Shown here: positions 8,504 through 16,182 of the stretch, piece after piece
Layout: every line of letters starts with the position of its first letter
How positions within the stretch are numbered: the stretch's first letter is position 1
NCBI RefSeq assembly: GCF_030848945.1
Contig: NZ_JANHAX010000003.1
Span: 434,001-498,000, forward strand
Direction of reading: 5' to 3'
Source of the DNA: Marimonas arenosa
GTDB lineage: Bacteria; Pseudomonadota; Alphaproteobacteria; Rhodobacterales; Rhodobacteraceae
Length of the DNA: 64,000 nt
Made by a program: the position numbers and the translations under genes
Notes under the pieces: generated by a model
Told to the model about the DNA's origin: nothing
The model's input: only the letters and a program-made list of their open reading frames with translations
Databases searched by the model: none

Positions 8504-8850
8504 CAGGCGGCGGGGTCCTCGGGCTGCGCCTCGCCGAGCTCGGCGGCGAGGAAGCGCTCGAAGGCGTCGAGGTTGACCGGCTCGAACTGGCCGAAGCCTT
8601 GCATCCAGACCGAGGCGGCTCGCAGGGCGTCGGGCTCGAGTTTGCACCATTTCACCCGGCCGCGTTTTTCCTGGCTGATCAGCCCGGCGCGGCTGAGGAT
8701 GCCGAGATGCTTGGAAATCGCGGCCAGCGACATCTCGAAGGGTTCGGCCACGTCGGTGACCGCCATGTCATCTTCGAGAAGCATGGTAAGGATCGCCCGG
8801 CGGGTGGGATCGGCCAGCGCCGCGAAGGTGGTATCGAGAGCGTCGCTCAT
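8503..8850 (-). CDS. ArsR family transcriptional regulator
   Basis: 115-aa ArsR-type winged helix protein: ALADPTRRAILTMLLEDDM, VTDVAEPFEMSLAAISKHLG (recognition helix) and VKWCKLEPDALRAASVWM. This is the branch lacking the CxC metal site, usually paired with an SRPBCC/Aha1-domain partner. Here the coupled downstream gene is instead a GT61-like glycosyltransferase. The ATG at 8850 gives the standard MSDALDTTF start; an upstream ATG at 8877 would add nine residues. A perfect inverted repeat lies 31-46 bp upstream and is a likely autoregulatory operator. Confidence 0.9.
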   Translation of the reverse strand: MSDALDTTFAALADPTRRAILTMLLEDDMAVTDVAEPFEMSLAAISKHLGILSRAGLISQEKRGRVKWCKLEPDALRAASVWMQGFGQFEPVNLDAFERFLAAELGEAQPEDPAA

Positions 8851-8880
8851 GCGCCCATTTGCGCAAGGCCCGCGCATTCG

Positions 8881-8896
8881 TCAACCATTTGGTTGA
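8881..8896. promoter_or_regulatory. Candidate ArsR operator
   Basis: Perfect inverted repeat TCAACC-ATTT-GGTTGA located 31 bp upstream of the arsR start codon. TCAACC/GGTTGA palindromes are typical of the non-metal ArsR branch. Autoregulation of the arsR-glycosyltransferase pair is inferred from place and symmetry. Confidence 0.6.
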
Positions 8897-9021
8897 ATAT
8901 GGATTTCTTCCGGAGTCAGCGCTAACGCCCGGCGCGGCGGAAGGGCGCACCGTTTCTGTTCCGAACATTTATTGTTATATAACAGTTGGTTAACATGTTT
9001 TTACGTTGGATGTGGGCGCGC

Positions 9022-9050
9022 TTGACTCTGCGGGGCCGCCCACATAGCAA
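9022..9050 (+). promoter_or_regulatory. Candidate promoter of the F0 operon
   Basis: A -35-like TTGACT (9022-9027) is separated by exactly 17 bp from a weak -10-like TAGCAA (9045-9050), 30 bp before the atpI start. No experimental support. Confidence 0.4.
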
Positions 9051-9080
9051 AGGCGCACTCGTCCGATGGGGGCTTTCCTC

Positions 9081-9413
9081 ATGTCCGAACCTGATCCGAA
9101 TGAGCGTCTGCGAGCGCTGGAAGCCCGGATCGAGGCTGCGAAGAAGGCCGGGGCGCCGGAAAAGCGCCACCAGGACGAGCACTATTCCCAGGCCCAGCAG
9201 GGCTGGCGGATGGTGATCGAATTGGTCGCCGGTCTCTTGATCGGCTTCGGTATGGGATTCGGGCTGGACAGCCTGTTCGGGACGATCCCGATCTTTCTCA
9301 TACTGTTCACATTGCTGGGCTTCGTGGCTGGGGTTCGCACGATGATGCGCACCGCTAAGGAGTTCCAGGCGCAGGAGATGGGCCAGGCGCCCGAAGACGA
9401 CGAGAGGACGTAA
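9081..9413 (+). CDS. atpI: ATP synthase accessory protein AtpI
   Basis: 110-aa AtpI, which assists c-ring assembly of F0. A charged N-terminus (ERLRALEARIEAAKKAG) is followed by two membrane segments, MVIELVAGLLIGFGMGFGLD and IPIFLILFTLLGFVAGVRTM. The start at 9081 has a GGGGG run 8 bp upstream; an ATG at 9066 would add five residues. It is the first gene of atpI-atpB-atpE-atpF'-atpF, all rightward, as in other Rhodobacteraceae where F0 is separate from the F1 operon. Confidence 0.92.
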   Translation: MSEPDPNERLRALEARIEAAKKAGAPEKRHQDEHYSQAQQGWRMVIELVAGLLIGFGMGFGLDSLFGTIPIFLILFTLLGFVAGVRTMMRTAKEFQAQEMGQAPEDDERT

Positions 9414-9416
9414 GAC

Positions 9417-10208
9417 GTGGCAACCGAGACGCATTCCACCGAAGCCGCCGCAAATGGCGCGGAGCACGCCGAAGAGGGGTCGAGCCTCGTCTTTCACCCA
9501 ATGGACCAGTTCATCGTCAAGCCGCTGTTTGGCGACGGTCCGGTGGGCACTTTCACGATCACCAACGTGACTTTGTGGATGGCGCTTGCGGTTTTGTCGA
9601 TCATCCTGCTGCTGGTCGTGGGCACGTCGCGCCGCGCGGTGGTGCCGGGACGCACCCAGTCGATCGCGGAACTGGCCTATGGCTTCGTCTACAAGATGGT
9701 CGAGGACGTGGCCGGCAAGGACGGGCTGCGCTATTTCCCCTATATCATGACGCTTTTCATGTTCATCGTGATGGCCAACATGCTGGGCCTTCTGCCGATG
9801 GCCTTCACCACCACCTCGCATATCGCCGTCACCGCGGTCATGGCGATGGTAGTGTTCCTGAGCGTCACCATCATCGGCTTCTGGAAGAACGGCTTTGGCT
9901 TTCTGAGCCTGTTCTGGATCTCGAGCGCGCCTCTGGTGCTGCGCCCGATCCTGGCGATCATCGAGGTGATTTCCTATTTCGTGCGGCCCGTCAGCCACTC
10001 CATTCGTCTGGCCGGCAACATGATGGCCGGGCACGCCGTGATCAAGGTGTTCGCCGCCTTCGCCGCGCTGCTGGCAATCTCGCCCTTTGCGGTCCTGGCG
10101 ATCACCGCGATTTATGCGCTTGAACTGCTGGTGTCGTTCATCCAGGCCTATGTGTTCGCGATCCTGACCTGTGTCTATCTGAAGGACGCGCTGCACCCGC
10201 ATCACTAA
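9417..10208 (+). CDS. atpB: F0F1 ATP synthase subunit a
   Basis: 263-aa subunit a, the stator half of the proton channel. After a polar N-terminus there are several hydrophobic helices. The key stretch [19 protein letters not shown] contains the essential proton-path Arg ([12 protein letters not shown] signature), and the C-terminal helix [20 protein letters not shown] carries the conserved Glu/Gln. It uses a GTG start 3 bp after the atpI stop. The next gene, atpE, follows after 74 bp that include a perfect hairpin. Confidence 0.97.
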   Translation: MATETHSTEAAANGAEHAEEGSSLVFHPMDQFIVKPLFGDGPVGTFTITNVTLWMALAVLSIILLLVVGTSRRAVVPGRTQSIAELAYGFVYKMVEDVAGKDGLRYFPYIMTLFMFIVMANMLGLLPMAFTTTSHIAVTAVMAMVVFLSVTIIGFWKNGFGFLSLFWISSAPLVLRPILAIIEVISYFVRPVSHSIRLAGNMMAGHAVIKVFAAFAALLAISPFAVLAITAIYALELLVSFIQAYVFAILTCVYLKDALHPHH

Positions 10209-10213
10209 ACAAC

Positions 10214-10234
10214 GGTGCGCAGTGACTGCGCACC
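10214..10234 (+). other. Intercistronic hairpin between atpB and atpE
   Basis: Perfect inverted repeat GGTGCGCA-GTGAC-TGCGCACC (8-bp stem, 5-nt loop) just after the atpB stop. There is no U-run behind it, so it is not a typical terminator. It could protect or process the mRNA upstream of atpE, whose product is needed in far higher copy number. Confidence 0.55.
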
Positions 10235-10282
10235 TTATGGAACCCTGAAATCAAGCTAATTCCAACGTAAGGAGACAAGACT

Positions 10283-10519
10283 ATGGAAGGCGATATCGTA
10301 CAAATGGGCGCTTACATCGGCGCGGGCCTCGCATGCACCGGCATGGGCGGCGCGGCTGTTGGTGTGGGCCACGTGGTCGGCAACTTCCTGTCGGGCGCCC
10401 TGCGCAACCCGTCGGCCGCCGGCGGCCAGATCGCGACCATGTTCATCGGCATCGCGTTCTCGGAAGCGCTGGGGATCTTCTCGTTCCTCGTCGCGCTTCT
10501 GCTGATGTTCGCCGTCTGA
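10283..10519 (+). CDS. atpE: F0F1 ATP synthase subunit c
   Basis: 78-aa c-ring subunit. Two hydrophobic helices flank a polar loop ([10 protein letters not shown]). The first holds the Gly-rich packing motif and the second carries the proton-binding Glu in [19 protein letters not shown]. An AAGGAGAC ribosome site sits 6-8 bp before the ATG, the strongest in the operon, as expected for a multi-copy subunit. It is flanked by two inter-gene inverted repeats. Confidence 0.97.
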   Translation: MEGDIVQMGAYIGAGLACTGMGGAAVGVGHVVGNFLSGALRNPSAAGGQIATMFIGIAFSEALGIFSFLVALLLMFAV

Positions 10520-10541
10520 TCCAACGAACCATCCTTACGCG

Positions 10542-10571
10542 CGGGTGGGTCGGCCAAGCCTGATCCACCCG
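10542..10571 (+). other. Intercistronic inverted repeat between atpE and atpF'
   Basis: CGGGTGG (10542-10548) and CCACCCG (10565-10571) form a 7-bp stem with a 16-nt loop. It lies within the operon and has no U-run; a processing or partial attenuation element is possible. Confidence 0.4.
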
Positions 10572-10601
10572 TTGTAATCCCGGTTCGAGGAGGACGACGA
10601 C

Positions 10602-11195
10602 ATGGCAACGGAAACGCACGCAGCCGCCACCGATGCAGCGCACGGAGCCGCAGACGCGGCGCATGGCGCGACAACCAGCGTCTGCCTGAACGAGTATGGC
10701 GGCGCCATCGGCATGCCGCAGCTCTGCGGCGAGTGGATGGGCAACCAGGTGTTCTGGCTGGTCGTCACGCTTGTCGTGATCTTCTTTGTGCTGTCAAAGA
10801 TCGCGCTGCCGAGGATCGCCGGCATCCTGGCCGAGCGTCAGGGCTCGATCACCAGCGATCTGGCCGCGGCCGAAGATCTGAAGCACAAGGCGGTCGAGGC
10901 CGAGGAGGCCTATAACAAGGCGCTTGCCGATGCCCGTGCCGAGGCCGGCCGTATCGTCGCCGAGGCCAAGGCCGAGATCCAGAGCGAGCTCGACGCCGAG
11001 ATCGCCAAGGCGGACGCCGAGATCGCGGCCAAATCGGCCGAAAGCGAGAAAGCCATCGCGGAGATCCGCGCCGGTGCGCTGGAAGCCGTGAAAGAGGTGG
11101 CCAAGGACACGGCCAAGGAAATCGTCGCCGCCATGGGTGGCAAGGCCGACGCCAAGACGATCACCAGTGCCATCGGCACTCGGATGAAAGGGTAA
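10602..11195 (+). CDS. atpG: F0F1 ATP synthase subunit b'
   Basis: 197-aa b' subunit of the peripheral stalk. An Ala/His-rich N-terminus is followed by a single membrane helix ([20 protein letters not shown], about residues 49-68). A long Ala/Glu/Lys coiled coil runs to the C-terminus. Having both b' and b genes is characteristic of photosynthetic bacteria and their relatives. An AGGAGGACGACGAC ribosome site precedes the ATG. The atpF gene follows after 4 bp. Confidence 0.92.
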   Translation: MATETHAAATDAAHGAADAAHGATTSVCLNEYGGAIGMPQLCGEWMGNQVFWLVVTLVVIFFVLSKIALPRIAGILAERQGSITSDLAAAEDLKHKAVEAEEAYNKALADARAEAGRIVAEAKAEIQSELDAEIAKADAEIAAKSAESEKAIAEIRAGALEAVKEVAKDTAKEIVAAMGGKADAKTITSAIGTRMKG

Positions 11196-11199
11196 GACC

Positions 11200-11757
11200 A
11201 TGCGCATTCTTGCTACGCTGATTGCCCTTTTTGCCGCCAGCCCGGCGCTGGCCGCTTCGGGGCCGTTTTTCTCGCTGGCCAACACCAACTTCGTGGTGCT
11301 GATCTCGTTCATCCTGTTCATCGCCGTGCTGGTTTATCTCAAGGTGCCCGGCCTGCTGGGCGGGATGCTGGATAAGCGCGCCGAGGGGATCAAGGCAGAG
11401 CTGGATGAAGCCCGCAAGCTGCGCGACGAAGCCCAGAGTGTTCTGGCCTCCTATGAGCGCAAGCAGAAGGACGTTGCCGACCAGGCACAGCGGATTGTCG
11501 AGCACGCCAAGGAAGAGGCGCGTTTGGCCGCCGAACAGGCGAAGGAAGACCTGAAGGTCTCGATTGCGCGCCGGTTGGCCGCGGCGGAAGACCAGATTGC
11601 CAGCGCCCAGGCCTCGGCCATCAAGGACGTGCGCGACCAGGCGGTCCAGATCGCCGTCGGTGCCGCCCGTGACGTGATCGCCAAGCAGATGACGGCGGCG
11701 GAAGGTAACAAGCTGATCGACGCGGCCATTGCCGAGGTGGAAACCAAGCTGCACTGA
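11200..11757 (+). CDS. atpF: F0F1 ATP synthase subunit b
   Basis: 185-aa b subunit. The N-terminus looks like a cleavable or short lead segment ([20 protein letters not shown]). A membrane helix ([21 protein letters not shown]) and a long charged coiled coil follow, pairing with b' in the stator stalk. Last gene of the F0 operon; a strong hairpin terminator candidate lies 26 bp after the stop. Confidence 0.95.
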   Translation: MRILATLIALFAASPALAASGPFFSLANTNFVVLISFILFIAVLVYLKVPGLLGGMLDKRAEGIKAELDEARKLRDEAQSVLASYERKQKDVADQAQRIVEHAKEEARLAAEQAKEDLKVSIARRLAAAEDQIASAQASAIKDVRDQAVQIAVGAARDVIAKQMTAAEGNKLIDAAIAEVETKLH

Positions 11758-11782
11758 GGCTGGCCCACACCCAGAACTGTTG

Positions 11783-11820
11783 AAGAGCCCGGACCGCAAG
11801 CGTCTGGGCTCTTTACGTTT
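11783..11820 (+). terminator. Rho-independent terminator of the F0 operon
   Basis: A 12-bp stem with one G-T mismatch (AAGAGCCCGGAC at 11783-11794 and GTCTGGGCTCTT at 11802-11813) with a 7-nt loop is followed by a T-rich stretch (TACGTTTT). It ends the atp operon before the leftward fadR-type gene. Confidence 0.8.
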
Positions 11821-12061
11821 TCCATGATGGGACGGATCGTGGCCGGTGGCTGCAACAGGATTGCCGGCAGTGCTCGGAACCGGTTAGGGCCTTACCGAAT
11901 AATAACCGGAGCAGGCTTGTTGCTGACCCCGAACGCTCCGGAGACACGCTGCGCGATGTCTGGCGCGCGCCGCGGCGTCGACGCTGTTTGCGCTGGGCGT
12001 TGCAGTGAACCTCGGGTCCGGACCAACCGAGAACGACGAGTCGCAGAACCACCGGCCCATT
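11821..12061. other. Non-coding gap, nothing recognised
   Basis: About 240 bp between the atp terminator and the 3' end of the leftward FadR-type regulator. The one open frame here has no ribosome site and no recognisable protein features. No promoter, RNA or repeat was recognised. Confidence 0.4.
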
Positions 12062-12829
12062 CTAGCGTACATTGTCGTGTTCGATCCGCTGGCGTGCAAT
12101 CGCTGCATTTCGGTCAGATTTGCGTTGGGCGGCCAGCGCCGACTCGACGTAATCCATGTGCCGGCCAATGGCGGCCCGAGCTCCGGCGCCGTCGCGCGCC
12201 TGCAGCGCGTCGTTGATCGCCTTGTGCTGAGCCAACAGGTCCTCGCGCCAACTGGCCCGCTGGAACATCTGACCGCGGTTGTAGAACACGCCTTCACGCA
12301 GCAGCTCGTACATCGAGCGCATCATGTGCAACATCACCACGTTGTGGCTGGCTTCAATGATAGCCATGTGAAACGCCGCGTCGAGTTCAGCGTCGCGGGC
12401 GGGGTTGCGGCCGTCGTGTGCCGCTTCCATCCGGCGATAGGCCTGATCGATCACCTTCAAATCCAGGTCGGAGCCGTATTTCGCCGCGCGTTCCGCCGCC
12501 AAACCCTCGAGATCGCGCCGGAAGGCGACATAGTCGTTCACAGCTTCTTCGTGGGTCCCGAACAACCGTACCAACGCTGGTGAAAACGCAGATCCGAGCA
12601 CTTCGGCGACATAAACGCCGGAACCTGCGCGCGCCGCCAGCAGCCCGCTTTGCTGCAGTTCGCCGATGGCCTCGCGCAGCGATGGGCGCGAGACGCCGAG
12701 CCGCTCGGCGAGCTCCCGTTCCGACGGCAACCGCTCTCCGGGCCGCAGGATGCCGCGCAGGATCAGAAGCTCGATCTGCCGGACCACGGCGGTGGACAGT
12801 TTCTCGGATTGGACGGGTTGGAACGGCAT
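12062..12829 (-). CDS. FadR/GntR-family (FCD domain) transcriptional regulator
   Basis: 255-aa GntR-type regulator. The N-terminal winged helix reads RQIELLILRGILRPGERLPS, then ELAERLGVSRPSLREAIGEL. An all-helical FCD effector domain (from about residue 95) shows the metal-ligand pattern D-x3-H: DAELDAAFHMAIIEASHN and later LLAQHKAINDAL. It resembles regulators of lactate, glycolate or pyruvate genes, but the effector is not determined. The ATG at 12829 gives the family start MPFQPVQSEKL; upstream extension is out-of-family. It lies behind the SBP56/Lin0512 genes on the same strand and has its own palindrome 22 bp upstream. Confidence 0.9.
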   Translation of the reverse strand: MPFQPVQSEKLSTAVVRQIELLILRGILRPGERLPSERELAERLGVSRPSLREAIGELQQSGLLAARAGSGVYVAEVLGSAFSPALVRLFGTHEEAVNDYVAFRRDLEGLAAERAAKYGSDLDLKVIDQAYRRMEAAHDGRNPARDAELDAAFHMAIIEASHNVVMLHMMRSMYELLREGVFYNRGQMFQRASWREDLLAQHKAINDALQARDGAGARAAIGRHMDYVESALAAQRKSDRNAAIARQRIEHDNVR

Positions 12830-12850
12830 ACCGGGCACTCGCTTTGAATT

Positions 12851-12867
12851 GGTCAGATAATATGACC
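12851..12867. promoter_or_regulatory. Candidate operator of the FadR-type regulator
   Basis: A 17-bp palindrome, GGTCA-GATAATA-TGACC, symmetric at 14 of 16 non-centre positions (GGTCAnATnATnTGACC). It ends 22 bp before the regulator start codon. GGTC/GACC half-sites are usual for FadR-type proteins. Autoregulation is inferred. Confidence 0.55.
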
Positions 12868-12929
12868 GCCCTGGATGCAGGACAAGACACCGTTTGCAGT
12901 CCGTGCACCACAACTGGTCCGGCGCTTGG

Positions 12930-13295
12930 TCAGCTCGGCGGCGGCACCATCCCGGACTGCGGTGGCAGGAAGGCCTCGATCGCGGCGCTGGCAATCGCAG
13001 CGGTGTCGCCGGTTTCTGGGTGCGTGACGTCGAGCCCGCCGCGCGTGATCATCACTTCGGGCGAGCCATGGGGCAGGCACGCACAGATAGCATCGACATC
13101 GACCCGATCCGGGGCCTGAACACCGATCGTCACCTTGACCCGCAGCGCCGCGCGGTCGAGGCCCGGCAGCCCGAGGATGTGCAAGGACGACCGTCGCAGT
13201 GCGTTCTCCACGGCGCGCCTGGCGGCCTTGGTATAGTCGCGGCCGTGCAGGTCGGTACCCATGCCCATTTCGATGATGAAGCGTTGATCGGTCAT
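12930..13295 (-). CDS. Lin0512-family protein, second paralog
   Basis: 121-aa protein of the uncharacterised Lin0512 family. Shared signatures with the preceding gene are E-x-G-x-GT-x-L near the N-terminus, RDYTKAARRAVENAL, VTIGVQAPDRVDVDAI, LPHGSPEV and GGLDV. The Pro-His-Gly block replaces PYGQP of its partner. The ATG overlaps the TGA of the first paralog (ATGA), suggesting the two are made in step and may form a heteromer. The extra C-terminal tail (PPQSGMVPPPS) is Pro-rich. Function unknown. Confidence 0.8.
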   Translation of the reverse strand: MTDQRFIIEMGMGTDLHGRDYTKAARRAVENALRRSSLHILGLPGLDRAALRVKVTIGVQAPDRVDVDAICACLPHGSPEVMITRGGLDVTHPETGDTAAIASAAIEAFLPPQSGMVPPPS

Positions 13296-13639
13296 TGCCG
13301 GGGCTCCAGATCGAGCGAGACCGAGATCGCGACGTTGGCGATCACGTTCGGGGGCGCGTCGGGACGAGGAACGTCAAGCCCGCCCTGGCGCACGTGGATG
13401 CGGGGCTGGCCATAGGGAAAGGCGGCCTTGATCTCGTCGACGTCCACCGCGTCGGGCCGGGCCACGCCGATCTCGACATCGAGGATCATCGCCTCTTTCC
13501 GCGCGCCGAACAACTCGGCCAGATTGATCGAGTTGCGCCAAAGCGCGTCGCGGACGGCGCGCAAGGCGGCCTCTGTATAGTCCTGCCGACGCAGGGAGGT
13601 ACCGATGCCGAATTCGGTGAGAAGGCGGGTCTCTGGCAT
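13292..13639 (-). CDS. Lin0512-family protein, first paralog
   Basis: 115-aa Lin0512-family protein. It starts MPETRLLTEFGIGTSLRRQD and carries DYTEAALRAVRDALWRNS, EIGVARPDAVDVDEI, FPYGQPRIHV and RQGGLDVP. The ATG at 13639 is chosen; an ATG at 13666 would add nine charged residues. It lies 52 bp after the membrane-protein gene and is coupled to the second paralog. The tandem pair within an SBP56 cassette suggests a shared role, possibly as a maturation or metal-handling partner, but nothing in the sequence proves this. Confidence 0.8.
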   Translation of the reverse strand: MPETRLLTEFGIGTSLRRQDYTEAALRAVRDALWRNSINLAELFGARKEAMILDVEIGVARPDAVDVDEIKAAFPYGQPRIHVRQGGLDVPRPDAPPNVIANVAISVSLDLEPRQ

Positions 13640-13690
13640 GTCGTTTTCTCGCTCAAGATGCGCCATGCTTGACCTGTACCGCGCGTGGCG

Positions 13691-14350
13691 TCAATGCAGG
13701 CTAAGGAGCGAAATACCGCCCACGGCGATCAGGCTGAACGCCCAGACGACATCGAGGTTGAACCAGCTTTTCGACAGGAATTTAAGGCCGAGCCAGTGAT
13801 AGACTCCGACTGCGAGCGCGCCGCCTGACAGCATCATGGCGAGGGTGTGCAGCACGGCCACCGTTGCGGCAACACTGGTATTGCCCGACATCAGAGTTGC
13901 AGCGGCGGCGTGGCCCTGATCGCTTTCCACCGTACGGCAAATGCCGAGATAGATCGGCACCAGCATCAGCCCCGCACCATGGGCCATGGCCGCCAGGAAC
14001 GACCACAGCGCCAGCCGAGACGGCGGCACCCGGGCCAGGAAGCGGGGATGCCGGCGGTTGAGCAACAGGTAGATTCCGAGCGCGATGACCACAAGTGCGG
14101 CGCCGATCTGGATTTCTTTCTGCCATTCGGCCAGCACCAAGAGCGCGGTAAAGGGAAACAGGATCGCCGCCATCGCAAGTAGGTGACCCCCGGCCAGCGC
14201 GCCGAGCGCTTTGTAGAGGCTGCCGTAGTCGCGTTCCATCAGCGCGGCGGACACTGCCAGCGGCCACCCCATGCCGGGGTTGACCCCGTGATATATTCCC
14301 GAGGCGACGACGGCCCACCACAGGGCCGCCGCCGTTGTCATGTCATCCAC
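13691..14350 (-). CDS. Polytopic membrane protein of the SBP56 cassette
   Basis: 219-aa integral membrane protein with about six hydrophobic segments. Conserved-looking His residues sit in membrane-proximal motifs: SGIYHGVNPGMGWPLAVSAAL at the start, LAAMAHGAGLML in the middle and VAVLHTLAMML near the C-terminus. The pattern recalls NicO/UreH-type metal transporters (His/Asp-rich first helix), though the HX4DH signature is absent. The start may be GTG at 14350 or ATG at 14341. It begins 17 bp after the SBP56 stop, so it belongs to that operon. Metal transport is only a guess. Confidence 0.7.
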   Translation of the reverse strand: MDDMTTAAALWWAVVASGIYHGVNPGMGWPLAVSAALMERDYGSLYKALGALAGGHLLAMAAILFPFTALLVLAEWQKEIQIGAALVVIALGIYLLLNRRHPRFLARVPPSRLALWSFLAAMAHGAGLMLVPIYLGICRTVESDQGHAAAATLMSGNTSVAATVAVLHTLAMMLSGGALAVGVYHWLGLKFLSKSWFNLDVVWAFSLIAVGGISLLSLH

Positions 14351-14367
14351 GTTTCAGAACCCGGGCG

Positions 14368-15768
14368 TCAAACGGAGGGGTAGCAGAAGCTGTCGGTCGA
14401 GCAATCACCGCCTTCGAGGCGGATCTGGTGGCTGCGATAGCCCTTGGGGAACTCGATGTAGAAGTCCTTCTCGAGTTCCAGCCCGCCGTTTTCCCCGACA
14501 TTGGCCATAACCATCTGGCCGCCCTCGTCATCGGGATAGAATTGGTCATCCCAGGTGGAGTAGAGCGAGTTGGTCCAGTATACCCGCTTGCCGTCGCGGC
14601 TGATCTCGACCATCTGCGGCCCGTAGGCGAAGGCCTTGCCGTTGGGATGCGAGGTTTTCTTGACGATGCCGCCGATTTCGACCTTGCCGGTGAGTTTCGG
14701 GTTCATCGGGTCGGAGACGTCGTATTGATGCATCTCGCCCTGGCCCCAGCAGGCGACATAGAGATACTTGTCATCGAGGCTGAGGTCGATGTCGGTGACC
14801 AGCGGCGGCACGGCCTCGAACCCTTGCAAGAGCGGCGGCAGGTCGTCCTTGGCGGCGGGATGCGGATCGATGGTGATGGTTTTCTTGGCTTCGAACGTGC
14901 CGTCGTCCTTCTGCCACCAGGTGAAGATCGCGCCCTGCAGGTTGGTGGTGTCGACCACCACGCCGCAGAAACCGTAATCCTTGGACGGGTCGTGGGCGGG
15001 GCGAATCTCGAGCGCCATCTGGTGGTTTTCGCCCAGGTCGATGGTCTGGACGTTGCGGCGTTCGCGCAGGTTCCAGAAGTGGATCTTGTGGCCGTATTTG
15101 TTGCTGAGCAGGTCTTCCGGCACGATGCCGTTTTCGAACTGCGGCGGCAGGCCCCATTCCGAGCTGACCATATAGTCGCGCGGCAGGTTCCACCAGAAAT
15201 CATAGTGCTTATCCTGCGCGCCCCGGTCCATCTCGTAGCGGCCGAGGATCTCGAAGGTTTCGCAATCCATGATGAAGATGCCCGGCGGGCCGTCGGTGCC
15301 GTCTTCGCCGCCGCCGCCCAGCGTCGAGACATAGATGCCTTCGGGGCCGCAATGGATGGTGTGGGGCCGCGAATAGCCGGTCTTGGCAAACACCTCTTCG
15401 GGTTCGATGATCTTGTGGATTTTCGCTTTCAGCGGGTCCTTGACGTCGACCACGTAGATGCGGCTTGAGCGGATGCCCGGGATGATCAGGTAGCGGCGTT
15501 CGAGGAAGGCATGGCCGGTAAGCGGCGACAGCGCCGAGGAGCAGGCATTCCAGCCGAAATGGTGAAACTCGTCGCCCTTGTTGGGCATGATCACCTGATG
15601 CACGATCTGGCCGTATTTCTTGGATTTCGGATCGACATCGACCACGGCGAGACCGTCGGGCTGAGAGCCATCGGGGCTAAGCATCAGCGTAAACGCCAGC
15701 GTTTCGACCGGAGCCTCCATGGCGAGTTTGGCAGTGGCGTGAAATGTCGGGTCGGGGCGTAGGTTCAT
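14368..15768 (-). CDS. SBP56-family protein, probable methanethiol oxidase
   Basis: 466-aa member of the selenium-binding protein (SBP56) family, which includes bacterial methanethiol oxidase MtoX (methanethiol to formaldehyde, hydrogen sulfide and hydrogen peroxide, copper-dependent). Family landmarks in order: FHHFGWNACSSA (about 70), SRPHTIHCGPEGIYVSTLGG, YDFWWNLPRDYMVSSEWG, DIDLSLDDKYLYVACWGQGE and the C-terminal SHQIRLEGGDCSTDSFCYP. The His residues match putative copper ligands. A GGGAGGAATT ribosome site precedes the ATG. In roseobacters methanethiol comes from DMSP demethylation, a plausible substrate source. It leads a four-gene leftward operon. Confidence 0.88.
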   Translation of the reverse strand: MNLRPDPTFHATAKLAMEAPVETLAFTLMLSPDGSQPDGLAVVDVDPKSKKYGQIVHQVIMPNKGDEFHHFGWNACSSALSPLTGHAFLERRYLIIPGIRSSRIYVVDVKDPLKAKIHKIIEPEEVFAKTGYSRPHTIHCGPEGIYVSTLGGGGEDGTDGPPGIFIMDCETFEILGRYEMDRGAQDKHYDFWWNLPRDYMVSSEWGLPPQFENGIVPEDLLSNKYGHKIHFWNLRERRNVQTIDLGENHQMALEIRPAHDPSKDYGFCGVVVDTTNLQGAIFTWWQKDDGTFEAKKTITIDPHPAAKDDLPPLLQGFEAVPPLVTDIDLSLDDKYLYVACWGQGEMHQYDVSDPMNPKLTGKVEIGGIVKKTSHPNGKAFAYGPQMVEISRDGKRVYWTNSLYSTWDDQFYPDDEGGQMVMANVGENGGLELEKDFYIEFPKGYRSHQIRLEGGDCSTDSFCYPSV

Positions 15769-15845
15769 GTGTAATTCCTCCCTTGGTGACGCGGTTGGTG
15801 ATAAAAATGCTTGAGTGCGTCTGTGGCAGAATGTCGCACAGAATC

Positions 15846-15860
15846 AAATGTCAGACAATT
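15846..15860. promoter_or_regulatory. Candidate operator upstream of the SBP56 operon
   Basis: Palindrome AAATGTCAGACAATT (pattern AAnTGTCnGACAnTT) centred 85 bp before the SBP56 start. It is short and symmetric like GntR-family sites and could be bound by the FadR-type protein encoded at the end of the cassette, although its spacing differs from the palindrome in front of that gene. Confidence 0.4.
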
Positions 15861-16182
15861 GGAATCTGTCCCTCGGGTCAGCGGAGGCAGAGGGGCGCCA
15901 CTTTTGGGACGGAGGCATCGGGGGCCGTGACGTCCGGATTTCGCCAGGGCCGGTCAGTTCGGTTTCTGGCGCCCGATAGGCCTTGCCTGGTCGGCTTTGA
16001 GCTTTGCCCGGCTGGTTTTCGCCAGCAAACGGATCGTGACCGCTTTCTCTTGGCGGTTTTTTGCATGCGCACGATTCAGGTCAATGCCGCGTCCCAGGAA
16101 GTGGTATAAAAACAAAATAGATGTTTCGCGCTTCGCGGTGACGGAGTTGCGAGGCAGCGAAATCTGCAGAGGAGTACGAGAC
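15861..16182. other. Intergenic region upstream of the phasin gene
   Basis: About 320 bp between the SBP56 operator candidate and the phasin start. The last 90 bp are A/T-rich (GGTATAAAAACAAAATAGATG) and probably hold the phasin promoter. An open frame entering the phasin gene in frame has no ribosome site until GAGGAG at 16169-16174. No RNA or repeat was recognised. Confidence 0.4.

Noticed and set aside
8974-8999. CtrA-like box upstream of atpI
   Set aside because: ATAA-N7-TTAAC has only one good half-site and lies more than 80 bp from the gene; only the site at 18010 is exact.
8922-10205. 427-codon open frame opposite atpI-atpB
   Set aside because: His/Arg/Gln-rich shadow of membrane-protein codons; the opposite strand carries clear ATP synthase genes.
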